64,000 nucleotides of DNA. Source: Sipunculus nudus. Taxonomy: Eukaryota; Annelida; Sipuncula; Golfingiida; Sipunculidae. This document shows positions 13,190-23,792 of this stretch, piece after piece (the stretch's first letter is position 1; each line of letters starts with the position of its first letter). The notes beneath the pieces are model-generated. The model was not told the origin of the DNA. It searched no databases and saw nothing but the letters and a program-made list of their open reading frames with translations. A program made the translations under genes and the position numbers. The stretch covers positions 69,675,676-69,739,675 of the forward strand of contig CM049316.1 of NCBI GenBank assembly GCA_026874595.1, given 5' to 3'.

Positions 13190-14506
13190 TTGTTCATAAT
13201 TTCCTGGCTCAGAAGAATGGGAATTAAAATGATTTGCTTTGTTTTTCTAGCTTTCTGCCTGTTTTAAATATTTAATAATTATGAATAAACTTTTTTTTCC
13301 TGTAAGCACTGATTAATTAAATTTCATATCCTGTATGTATATGCAAGGTTATTGTAACTCAGACCATCCCCTTCCCCCACCCCACTAAGTCCTTGCTCCT
13401 TTGCACTGTGAACAATAGTTCTATTGCTATAGCATAAAATTTAATAATTTGAAGAAAATATATACAGAGAGACAGAGGAGTTGAAACTCCCATCATAACA
13501 CCCCCCCCCCCCCCCCCCCCACCATCAATTCCTTCTGTCTGTGATCTGTGGGGACTTTATAGCAACTGTGTACATATCATAAAATAGAAAAAAAAGATTA
13601 TTTAAAAAATTTGGATATCATTAGACAAATGTGTAAAATATTGAACTGTCAACAGCCTGTCAAAAAGGTATCTAATGGAAACACATGGTCAGATCTCAAA
13701 ATATTATTTGCAACAATTTCTTCAGTCATATCAACCCACCATGGCCTAGATTACCTCTTTCTCTCAGACTTTATCTTCATTTCATAATATTTTAGATTTT
13801 AACCTTCAAGGTGTTTAAGTACTGTTGAATGCTCCGTCCCCTTTCTCTCTATCTCCTTTTCTCTCTACATCCAACCCACCTTGTTGCCCACACTGTTCCC
13901 TACTCTGAACCCCATCCAAATGTCAGCCTCAGTAAACGAGAACAAGATGAATCAGATATATTTATAATTTTATATATTGTATAACAATTTGTTACCTATG
14001 TACATGCCAGAAATTATGTCAATATTGTGTAATATGTAGACATGGTGGGCATTAATATAATGTACCTTGTCAAGACCTAAGAGATATCATGTCATACAGT
14101 CACAATTCTTAAATCCCCTCTTCAGCATAGTTAATCATAACATTATATCTGTCAAATTGAAGTCTTGCAGACTTCCATACACTTATAGATCCTTCAACAA
14201 ATAGCCTTATCATCATTCTACCACTGCTAAGTATACTGTCATTGCATTCATATTTGCTCAAATATATCGCTATTTTCAACAGCTCCCAAATAAATGAAAA
14301 ATAAACCACTATATTGACTCCATATTAATCCATCAGTCAGGTTATTTCATATATCATTTATTCACATATAACATTATATTTCTTTATAATAGCCCAACAT
14401 GTCCATGCTATTCATAAGATTTGTCGACTAAATATAGTACCACAATGGTGATACATTTATAGTGCCATCACGATCAGCTGAGCGATGTGACCCATGGGAC
14501 CCTTGT
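13190..14506 (+). mobile_element. Hel-A element, 3' portion
   Basis: The body matches the reverse complement of 36,529-37,200 and the 4,040-4,260 segment. It carries a long poly-C tract (about 13,500-13,520) and ends ATCAGCTGAGC...GACCCATGGGAC...CCTTGT at 14,506. Its 3' terminus lies about 10 bp upstream of a predicted host splice acceptor. Confidence 0.6.
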
Positions 14507-14515
14507 TTTACTAAG

Positions 14516-14674
14516 AGTAACCACTTGAGTGCATTTGAAGCGCACTTGAAGCACAGCAATGGGCGGAGCCATGATGCTTGTCAAGTGTTTTTTAACTGTC
14601 ATTTGGTTGGCTGCCAGACTGCGACCCTCCAGCAAGTGTCTAAGTGTATCATAAATGGTCAAACCAGGCAGAGG
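14516..14674 (+). CDS. Candidate internal exon of an unidentified host gene
   Basis: A 159-bp (53-codon) open stretch bounded by an AG at 14,514-14,515 after a pyrimidine-rich run and by a GTAAAT donor at 14,675. The translation begins SNHLSAFEAHLKHSNG and ends IINGQTRQR, without low complexity or repeat character. It ends in phase 0, and the next exon (15,125) begins in phase 0, so the two join in frame. The acceptor's pyrimidine tract overlaps the end of the upstream Hel-A element (CCCTTGTTTTACTAAG), so the element may have moved to the exon edge or supplied the acceptor. I do not recognise the family. The exon pair could also be a captured or decayed gene fragment. Confidence 0.45.
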
Positions 14675-15124
14675 GTAAATCAGTAGCTTCTTCAGAAGCG
14701 CAAGATTTCCACTGCCTCAGGAGAGTAATCAAGTGATAAAATTGAGACACTATGCCTCTTGCAGTTAGACACTTGAGTTTGAAAGCTTAATGATCAATAA
14801 ATAAACCCGCAAATGGAAAACTCTTTACCCAGATATGGCTGGCATAACACTATGTTGATTTTATGAGTGGAATTGCAGACCTGTGGTCTCGGGTATCAAT
14901 TATTTAAAGATTTTCATTTCACTCTGAATTAAAACTGGACTTCTGCTATGATGCAATATCCCCCATCTACAGTCAGTACAAATTATGTCAACAGCTGCTG
15001 CAGCTGTTATCTTGAAATTTTGCAGACAAAAGGACCATGTGTTTGTTTTTAATAGTTTCTGTGATGAAAATATGAAATAAGCCTTTCTCAAACAAATGTT
15101 ATAATTCAATTTTTTTCATTGTAG

Positions 15125-15493
15125 CCAACCATCAGGGAGTTTTCTGATTTATTGGAAGTAAAGAGGTACCTTGAAGAGGTCCAGCGTCAACTACAACATC
15201 CGAAGGCTTGGCAAGGAGGGAGTTGGGATAAAGCTTGTTTGGGGAATTTTCAGAGAGTTGTAAACCAAAACCTAGACAGTATTCAGTCCACCCAGGCTGA
15301 GTTAAGTAGGGATAGCGGTTTCTGGACATTACAGTTCATAGACTCTGGGTCTGGAGCCAAATTCCCTCAAAATGTATTGGATAGAGTACAGCTTGAAGGA
15401 TTTCCAGCTGTTTTGGAACCACCATACATAGTGGAAATCAACATAAAAAAGCCAGCAGACAGTTTTACACTGTGTAATGTAGGGAAAATGTGA
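15125..15493 (+). CDS. Candidate terminal exon of the same unidentified host gene
   Basis: Follows a strong acceptor (pyrimidine-rich run then GTAG at 15,121-15,124) and encodes 122 residues before TGA. The translation begins PTIREFSDLLEVKRYLEEVQ and includes a charged, probably helical segment (LLEVKRYLEEVQRQLQ) and a C-terminal stretch ending FTLCNVGKM. No zinc-binding, kinase or transmembrane motif is visible. AATAAA at 15,604 fits a poly(A) signal about 110 bp after the stop, supporting a last exon. No ATG is needed, because it is read from the preceding exon (phase 0). The family is not recognised. The next block downstream (15,829) is mobile-element sequence. Confidence 0.6.
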   Translation, partial: PTIREFSDLLEVKRYLEEVQRQLQHPKAWQGGSWDKACLGNFQRVVNQNLDSIQSTQAELSRDSGFWTLQFIDSGSGAKFPQNVLDRVQLEGFPAVLEPPYIVEINIKKPADSFTLCNVGKM

Positions 15494-15603
15494 ACAGTCT
15501 GACAGATGCACGTGTCCAGGATGTAATATATATCAAAGGAGACAGTGTCAAACCTTCTAGGCATTTGACATTTAATCTGGACAGCTGGTTGATAGGTCAT
15601 TGT

Positions 15604-15609
15604 AATAAA
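15604..15609 (+). terminator. Poly(A) signal AATAAA
   Basis: A canonical AATAAA about 110 bp after the stop codon of the candidate host terminal exon. Confidence 0.5.
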
Positions 15610-15828
15610 TGACATAATTGACATACCTTGATTTTTACCTTTGTTTGATTGAATGCATGGGTATGTGGATGTGGTTGTATAAATTATGAATAATGTAAGG
15701 AAAATGTGAGACTGTTATGCTCTTTTGTTTTACAGTTGATGTACATTCATATTTAATGCAGAGTAAATCATTGTGTTTCTTTATACCCTAGACTTATTAG
15801 GGATATTCAGTCATTCACACTTGTCCCT

Positions 15829-16164
15829 TTTTTTTAGCTCAGCTGACTGAAAGTCATATAAGTTATGGTGATCTGTCTGTACATCTGTCTGTTAACAGGG
15901 CAAAAATTGTAACTGCTAGACCTAGAATCTTCTAACTTGACATGCAGGAAGGTTCATGAAAAATCTCATGAGCTAAAATTAGGTCTCTGTTCCCCATATC
16001 CTTCAGGCTATGTGATTTTAAAGTTACCCCAATGAATAATTAAAATTTGATACAAAAGCTCCAGTACATGAATAACTAATGCCTTGATTCCCATGATTCT
16101 ATGCATGCATATTGATCATAGAGGGTTTTAATCAGTTGCTGCAGACAGGAGGTGCCACCTGTAA
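15829..16164 (+). mobile_element. Hel-A variant, 5' portion
   Basis: Starts TTTTTTTAGCTCAGCTGACTG and carries the 'gggcaaaaattgtaactgctagacc...' block typical of the variant found at 19,126 and 45,268. It runs into a Hel-B-like start at about 16,165. Confidence 0.55.
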
Positions 16165-17168
16165 TTTTAACAAACCTGTGAGCTTGTGCGAAATTGCAGT
16201 TTCGTCTTTCAGCCATCAGCTGTCATCCTTACATTAACCAATGCTATCTAAAAAATTGCAGGAGCTAGCATCACCAAATTTTATGGAAAAATTAGTCATC
16301 TATAACATTAAAAACTATCCGATTTTGCTTATTTTTTGCTATCTGCCTTTACGTAGATTTTATATGGGGAAAAAAACATTTAAAAATCTTCTTCCTCAAA
16401 ACTGTCCAGCCAATATTTTGCAGAAATAATTCCAGAAACAATCTACCTAAAGTTTGTTCAAATATGGTATAAATTTGGTGATTTTTAGCCAAGTTAAGGG
16501 GAGCTGAAATTTGTCATTTTGCTAAAAAAGCAAACTAAAATTACATCTCAGAAATACCTGGAGATATTACCAATTTTTTTGTAAATGTTGGTCACATGAT
16601 TCATATTTCAAATTGAAATATTGCTGGCCACCTGCATCAACCTTTTTCGTACGGGGGTCATCGGTCTTCAGTACAATAACCATAATTTCTCAGGAAAAGC
16701 ATGAGCTAGCATCCCCAAATTTTATCAAAAAATCTATCACATATCAAATGTTGTGGGATTGAGCTTTTTACGGATTAACTTACATTATACAGGGGAGAAG
16801 CTTGATAACCTATGAAATTCTTTGAAATCTCATTCCGCCAAATTGTTCAATATTTAATAGATATGATCCCAGAGACAAGCTCTCTCAAGTTGGTTCAAAT
16901 GGTTTGGGTTTGATGAATTTTGGCTCAGTTACTCTCCGAGTGAACTTTTATGCTATTTGACCATGTAAACATACTAACAGTCTCAGAAATCACCAAGCTG
17001 ACATCATCAAGTTTTGTGCAAATATAGGTCACATGACTCATATTTGAAATAGCAGTTTTTGTGTTGCCACCTACGTCAACCTGTTTTTTATGGACAAAAA
17101 CCTCATAATTTTAGCCTCTTTCAGTTTTAAAATGTTTTATGATGAAACTGTCAAGCTGAATCGTTTAA
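16165..17168 (+). mobile_element. Hel-B element, 3' truncated
   Basis: Starts TTTTAACAAACCTGTGAGC and matches the Hel-B body, including the 'tcatcaccaaattttatg' and 'cacctgcatcaacctttttcgtacggggg' blocks. It is cut by a Hel-A start at 17,169. The ORF at 16,241 lies in this repeat and is not a gene. Confidence 0.55.
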
Positions 17169-18107
17169 TTTTTAGTTCAGCTGACTATAAATCATTTAAG
17201 CTATAGTCGTGGTCCATTGTCCGTCGTCCGTCTGTCCATCCGTCCGTCCGTAGATGTGGCACATTTTGAAACCGTAAGACCTAGGAATCCAAAATTTGGC
17301 ATAATGTTAGATATCCCCAAGATCTCCTACCAAGCCAAAAACTGGGTCCTTGCGCCTTTGTTCCGCAATTTTTTTTATTAAAACCCTATTTTTACACTTC
17401 AGGACTGCCTAATATCAAAACCACACATCTGTTTTTCCTCATATTTACCATAAAATTCCCATATATAGTTCCTATGTACATGCCAGAAAGTATGTCTGTA
17501 TTATATAATTTAAAAAAAGTTATGGGCCGAAACAATCCATTTTGTAAAAAATCAGAAAGATATTTGATCACTTAACACAAAACATGTTAAAGCTATGGAC
17601 TTTTTTTCCAGTAATATAACTTTAATTAATCAAAATTAAATTGTATACCCAAAATTAGATCAAAATCTTTTAAATTTTTTGAAATATTAACAACAATAAA
17701 AAATTGGTACCTTAAATTTAGCCCAACTTTGACCATTGCATGTTTTTGAATGTATTTGCATGTATTTGTTAGCATTTCATCTGTTTAGACCAACAATTTG
17801 AAACCAGTTGATCAAACACTAGATTTGATTCAAGTTTTCAAGCACCATGTCACATATTGTTTACATCAAGCTAGTGTTATACAGTTTGCTTGAGCTCAGC
17901 TCCCCAGCTTCAGCTGTCCATTCGTAAAATTTGGCATACAGTTAGATATCTCCAAAATCCCCTACCATGCCAAGAATTTAGTCACTAGGACTTAATTCCT
18001 TCAAGATATCAAGGAAAAACTTCATTTTTCCATTAAAAACCCATTGTTATACTTCAAGACTGCCTAATATCAACACCACTGTTTTGACTTTGATTACCGT
18101 AATGTCT
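17169..18107 (+). mobile_element. Hel-A element, 5' and body portions
   Basis: Starts TTTTTAGTTCAGCTGAC (one change from consensus) with a TCCGTC-rich stretch. The later body (17,760-18,107) matches 24,470-24,800 and 26,520-26,880. No 3' terminus is seen. Confidence 0.55.
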
Positions 18108-18835
18108 ACATCAGTTCATATCCTTCATTAGTTCGCACACTATAAATTTCCTGAAACATATTTTTCAGTAATATATATATGAATCCGTACACCAACATAC
18201 TGTGCCAATACTAGATATTGCCGGTGACCACCGGCGGTCCGTGTGAACCATATATGTTGCTATGATTAAAATGGCTTTGCATGCTGAGATTAATCAAATG
18301 TCGACGCTGTTCACCTGATAACAAGACATCTTTATGTCCTAGTGCGTGACAGTAACATGATAATTTATCGGAACAATTTTGTCAGATTTGCGACTTCATG
18401 TTTGTAAACAGGAAAAACTGTCACTTAACTGATACCGATGGGCCATCTTTGCTTCAGACTTGTTACAACATGAATGTGATTTGAACAATAGAACTCGAGG
18501 TAAAAAATGTGTTTTAATCGATAATATTTTGTTTACTTAATAATAGAATAAGAAGGATTTGTAACAGGGACAAAAATCACATTAGCTGATGATCAAACAC
18601 TGGTAATCCACTCGAGACAAACCTCACATGGACCACTGATCACAGGCATGACCTGGTGTTGCAAGACATCAAAGGTTAAATGGAGATCGTCAGAGTGCTT
18701 TGAACCGCAGCTACAAAGGATATACCGCTGTCTTCTAGAGTTTTTATTTGATAAATGTCCGTGAAATAATTTATTTTTTTACCCCGCTGTATGAATCTTA
18801 TTAGAATCTCCCAAATAAAAACTTACACGTATTGC
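18108..18835. other. Unassigned, possibly unique host sequence
   Basis: No gene is seen. It contains a small perfect hairpin (18,221-18,236, GCCGGTG paired with CACCGGC). It does not visibly match other parts of the window. Confidence 0.4.
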
Positions 18836-18921
18836 GTTGGCATCTGTGGCCTATTGGTTAGAAGTGCATGAACGGTTAGAAAGTTAACCTTATTCACCTG
18901 GTTCAAACCTGTCACCTTTTT
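18836..18921 (+). ncRNA. tRNA-like pol III promoter unit (SINE head or tRNA pseudogene)
   Basis: An A-box-like TGGCCTATTGG (18,847-18,857) and a B box GGTTCAAACC (18,900-18,909) are spaced as in tRNA genes and tRNA-derived SINEs, with a T5 run just after. The T-arm and acceptor stem do not pair properly, so it is not a functional tRNA. It is more likely a decayed tRNA or a SINE head. Confidence 0.35.
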
Positions 18922-19125
18922 CCCCCTTTATGTTATTCCCCTGTCTCAATTTAGAAATATAATAAACATATATTTTTCATTTATTTCTTTCCACAGGAAT
19001 TACCAAACGTGTAAAATAAACATTTAATTTATTGGAATATATAAATAAATCTGGTGAGATTACATATTCATGTTATAAATGTAAATAAAGGAAATCATGA
19101 TTTATCTAATGATGGTTTAATCTGT

Positions 19126-20004
19126 TTGTAGCTCAGCTGACTGAAAGTCATCTGAGCTATAGCGATCACCCTTTGTCCGTCATCCGGCCAGCCGGCCGTT
19201 AAGAGGGCACAAATCGTAACTGCTTGACCTGGAATCTTCAAACTTGACATCCAGGGAGGTCCATGAAAAATCTCCTTGGAAACCTGAAATAAGGTCTCTG
19301 TTACCCATATTCTCCAAGCTATGGTTGGACTTTTTCAATTCACTAATTTTTTTCTCTATTTTTGATACCTTCAAAGAAGCTGTCATCTGTAAACGGGGCA
19401 CAAATCAGAACCGTTTGACCTGGAATCTTCTCACTTAACCATACATCAAAGGGGGTCCATGAAAAGTCTCTGTGGAAACCTGATATTTGGTCTCTGTTAC
19501 CCGTATTCTCCAAGCTATGGGTCTCATAAGTACCCCCCAGAATAATCAAAAATTTGATACAAAAGCTCAAGTATCTGTATAACTATTGCATTGATCACCA
19601 TGATTCTTTGTATGAATTTTGATCATGGAGTGTTCCATGAGTTCCTACAAACTGGTGGTGCCACCTGTATTTTTTCAATTTTCAGAATTTTTTCTCTATT
19701 TTTGATACCTTCAAAGAAGCTGTCATCTGTTACCAGGGCACAAATTGTAACTGCTGGACCTGGAATCTTCATACTTGACATCAAAGGAGGTCCATGAAAA
19801 GTCTTCATGGAAATCTGAAATTAGGTCTCTGTTACCTATATCCTCTGAGCTATTTGGCTCGTAAGTACCCCTCAGAATAATTAAAGATGTGATACAAAAG
19901 CTTGAGTATCTGAATAACTAATTCATTGATCACCATGATTCTTTGCGTGAATATTGGTCATGGAGTCTTCCATCAGATCCTGCAAACTGGTGGCCCCACC
20001 TGTA
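19126..20004 (+). mobile_element. Hel-A variant with ~345-bp tandem units
   Basis: Starts TTGTAGCTCAGCTGACTG. Inside are tandem units holding 'gggcacaaatcgtaac', 'gacctggaatcttc', 'gtccatgaaaagtctc' and 'caaactggtgg...ccacctgta'. Related units recur at 22,800-23,258 and 39,630-40,080. The ORFs here are read through these units and are not genes. Confidence 0.55.
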
Positions 20005-21263
20005 TTTTTAGCAATCCTGTGAGCTTATGCGATGGCGCTGCGTTGTCCGTCAGCCATCCGCCATCCAGGGCTGGCTTTCCACTGTCCATGGCTTTAAGTC
20101 AGAAACCGTCAGAGCTAGCAGCTCCAAATTACAGGTAAGAATCAGTCACATGTGAAACTTGGTGCCCTGGAGCTTATTATTGGGTATCTGCATTAATTTA
20201 GATTTTATTAAGAAAAAGCTTAAAAATTAACCTTTAAAAATATTCTTCTCTCATGAAACTGTCCAGCCAAATTGTCCAATATTTCACAGAAATGTTCCTC
20301 AGAACAATCTCTTTCAAGTTTGTTCGAATGGTTTCAGTTCGATGAATTTTGACCAAGTAACAGGAAGTTGAACTTAGTCATCTGTGCAAAATAGCATACT
20401 AAACTTAAAATCTCAGAAACAGCTGGAGCTGTCATCACCAAATTTTATGACAATGTTTGTCATGTGAGTCATAACTGAAATTGAAGTGTTGGTGGCGCCA
20501 CCTACATTGATCTGTTTTTTACAAGCAAAAATGTAAGTTTAGACTCTTCTAGCTTATACACTGTTTTTTTTTTTAAAGAAAATGTTAAGCTGATTGGTTT
20601 TAACTCTACAAGAATTATTCTATGGTTGGGATTTGACAGTTTTATAAGAATAGATTTGGTAAATGCAGCTTTAAAAAAAGCAGTGAAGCCAATTGAAAAA
20701 GGCTTTCTGTGTTTGAAAACAGATTTAGCAACATGCCCAGTTTCAGCAGCCAAGTCAAGAGGTCACTCAGTACAACCATGAGGGTTTCAGACATCACCAT
20801 GGCAACTGACCTAGCTCTGTCTGGTGTCTAGACAATGTGTCTAGAATAGCGTCTAGACGTCTAGACACATTGTCCAGAAGCAGAATGCCCAGATTAGAAT
20901 TATTGGAACTATATAGATCTGTCAATTGTTTGAAAAAACTTGGTTTGTATCTTTAGCGAATCTGTGAGCTTAGGCAATGGTGTGGCATCGTCCGTCTTCT
21001 GTCGTCCGTCGTGCGTCATAACTATCTAAAAAGGGCAGGAACTAGCATCACCAATTTTTTTGCAAAAAAATTGTCATCTTAAATATTCTATCAGATTTTG
21101 CTGATTTTTTGGCTTACTGCATTTTCTTAGATTTTATAGGGAAGAAGCTAAAAAACATTAAAATCGTTCTTCTCCGAAACGATGCTGCCAAATTGTCTGT
21201 TCAACTTGTCCAATAATCCTCCCTGGTAAACATATCCTAAATATTCTGATTGATACATCCTCA
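20005..21263 (+). mobile_element. Two Hel-B 5' portions in tandem
   Basis: Hel-B-like starts are at 20,005 (TTTTTAGCAATCCTGTGAGC) and about 20,952 (CTTTAGCGAATCTGTGAGC). Both are 3'-truncated. The second is interrupted by the Hel-C element at 21,265. Between them lies the 20,827-20,878 hairpin. Confidence 0.5.
20827..20878. repeat. Inverted repeat with TCTAGAC motifs
   Basis: Two 19-bp arms (20,827-20,845 and 20,860-20,878) are reverse complements with one mismatch. The 14-bp spacer itself contains GTCTAGAC. Confidence 0.8.
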
Positions 21264-21264
21264 T

Positions 21265-22676
21265 TGTATCCGCCAAAATAGAGTTTTGCAGATACTATGT
21301 TTTCAGTTGGAGGTTTCCGGAGAACTCCTCAATAACCACTGGGCAGAATTTTTTAAAATTTGGAATTTGGATCAGATCACAAGTAAACTGCTGCATCCTC
21401 ATTTTTGGTTGATCTCTGTACTTTCCTCTCTGCCTAGCGTCCATTTGTGCATCTGTTTCCACACATACACCCACATATCTCGGGAAGTGTTTGACCGATC
21501 AGGCTAAAAATGTAGCCCTTGGATAGCTTTATAACATACACTAAAAATGGTGGTGCCATCTGCAACCATTTTTGCACAGCGTCCATCTTTTCATCTGCCT
21601 TGGGATAAAATCACTCATATTTCGGCAGTGGTTGGACTTATTCACCTGAAATTTTGCAGGTTTATACATTCTAGACAGCTTTCTTTTTTTATGAAAGGTG
21701 GCGCCACCTTCATTCACGTTTACGCTGCAGACATCCAAGCTCATATCTCGGGAACCGTTCCACTGATTAGGCCAAACTTTGCATGTGTATAGATCTCACC
21801 AAGTGCTTTTACATAAGCAAAACTGGTGGTGCCACCTGCAACCATTTTTGCACAGCATCAATCTGTTCATCTGCCTTGGAATAAAATCACTCATATCTAG
21901 GCAGTGGTTTGACTTATTCACCTAAAATTTTGCAGGTTTATACATCCTATACAGCTTTCTTGATTTTTTGACAGATGGTGCAACCTTCATTCATGTTTAC
22001 GCTGCAGACATCCAACCGTTTGACCGAATGGGCAAATATTTTGCATGTGTACAGATGTCACATAGCTCTTTATCTTACACAAAACTGGTGGCGCCACCTG
22101 CAACCATTTTTGCACAGTGTCCGTCTGTTTGTCTGCTGTGGGATAAAATCATTCATGTCTAGGCAGTGGTTTGATATATCTGCCTAAAATTTTGCATGTT
22201 TATACATCTTGGATAGCTTTCTCGAATATGTGGCAGGTGGCGCCACCTACATTTATGTTTATGCTGCAGACATTCAGGCTTATATCTCAGGACTGGTTTG
22301 ACATATCCCCCCTGAAATTTTGCATATGTATAGATCTCATATATCTCTTAATCATATACAAAACTGGTGGTGCCACCTGCCACCATTTTTGCACAGCGTC
22401 CTTCTGTTTGTGTGCTGTGGGATAAAATCACTCATATACAAGTAGTGGTTTGATTTATATGCCTCAAATTTTGCATATGTATACAACTTAGACAGCTTTC
22501 TCGATTTTGTGGTAGGTGGCGTAACCTACATACACATTTCGGCTGAAGACATCCATGCTAATATGCAACACACCTCACTCTATTTCCCCTTGCCACTCAA
22601 TCCATGCCTCACTTCACCAGTCCTACTCTGATTTCGGCGAACACATGTAGTTGCTTGTCGACTACTCTTTTCTAGT
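21265..22676 (+). mobile_element. Hel-C Helentron-like element
   Basis: Starts TGTATCCGCCAAAATAGAG. It ends with a hairpin GTAGT...ACTAC (about 22,647-22,665), a short spacer and CTAGT at 22,676. Inside is an array of ~280-bp units in which ggtggcgccacctgcaacc and ggtggcgccacctacatt half-units alternate. The termini match the element at 29,422-32,686, whose boundaries are proved by an empty site. The ORFs within it are repeat read-through. Confidence 0.7.
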
Positions 22677-23259
22677 TTTAAAATGGCCTAGTCTGAAACT
22701 TGCAGGTCCGAAACATCCATTTTGCTGAAATCATAATACTAAGGTAGATATGCAGGACGTAAATATTGATCATATATATCATATAAATATAGGATCAATA
22801 TTGATTCTCCATGATCACCATGATTCTTTGTATGAATATTGACCATGGAGTTTATCATCAGTTCCTGCTAACTGGTGGTGCAGGAAAATATTTTTTCAAT
22901 TTTTACGAATTTCTTTCTGTATTTTTGATACCTTTCAAAGAAGCTGTCATCTGTAAACGGGGCACAAATCGTAACCACTGGACCTGGAATCTTCGCACTT
23001 TACATCAAAGTCGGTCCATGAAAAGTCTCTGTGGAAACCTGATATTTGGTCTCTGTTACCAATATTCTCTAAGCTATGGGTCTAATAAATAACCCCCAGA
23101 ATAATCAGAAATTTGATACAAAAGCTCAAATATCAGAATAACTAATGCACTGATCACCATGATTCTTTGTATGAATTTTGATTATGGAATGTTCCAATCA
23201 GTTCCTTCAAACTGGTGACTAACTGTATTTTTTTTCAATTTTTACGAATTTTTTCTCTA
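22677..23259 (+). mobile_element. Hel-A-variant tandem unit fragment
   Basis: From about 22,800 this repeats the ~345-bp unit of 19,126-20,004 ('gtaaacggggcacaaatcgtaac', 'gattctttgtatgaat'). The first ~120 bp show no family match. Confidence 0.45.
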
Positions 23260-23792
23260 TTTTTAGCTCAGCTGACTATAAGTCATCTGAGCTATAGTCA
23301 TGGTCCATTGTCCTTCGTCCGTCCATCTGTCCCTCCGTCTGTACATCCGTAGAAGTGGCACATTGGAAACCGCAAGACCTAGGAATCCAAAATTCGGCAT
23401 AATATTAGATGTCCCCAAGATCTCCTACCAAGCCGAAAACTGGGTCTTTGCGACTTCGTTCCTTTGAGAAATTAAGGAAAAACTTCAATTTTTTATTAAA
23501 AACCTATTTTCACACTTCAGGACTGCCTAATATCAAAACCACTCATCTGTTTTTCCTCCCATTTACCATAAATATTCCTCTATATAGTTCCTATGTACAT
23601 GCAGAAATTAGGTCTGTATTATATAATTTAAAAAATTTATGGGCCTAAACAAAATGCATTTTGTAAAAATCAGGAAAGATATTTCATCACTTAACACAAA
23701 ACATGTTAAAGCTAAGGACTTTTTTCCAATAATATAACTTTATTTAATCAAAATTGAATTGTATACCTAAAATTATACCAAAATATTTTAAA
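23260..23792 (+). mobile_element. Hel-A element, truncated by a younger Hel-A
   Basis: Starts ATTTTTAGCTCAGCTGAC. After about 530 bp it is interrupted by another Hel-A 5' end at 23,793. Bases 23,340-23,790 match 23,920-24,360 almost base for base. Confidence 0.65.
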
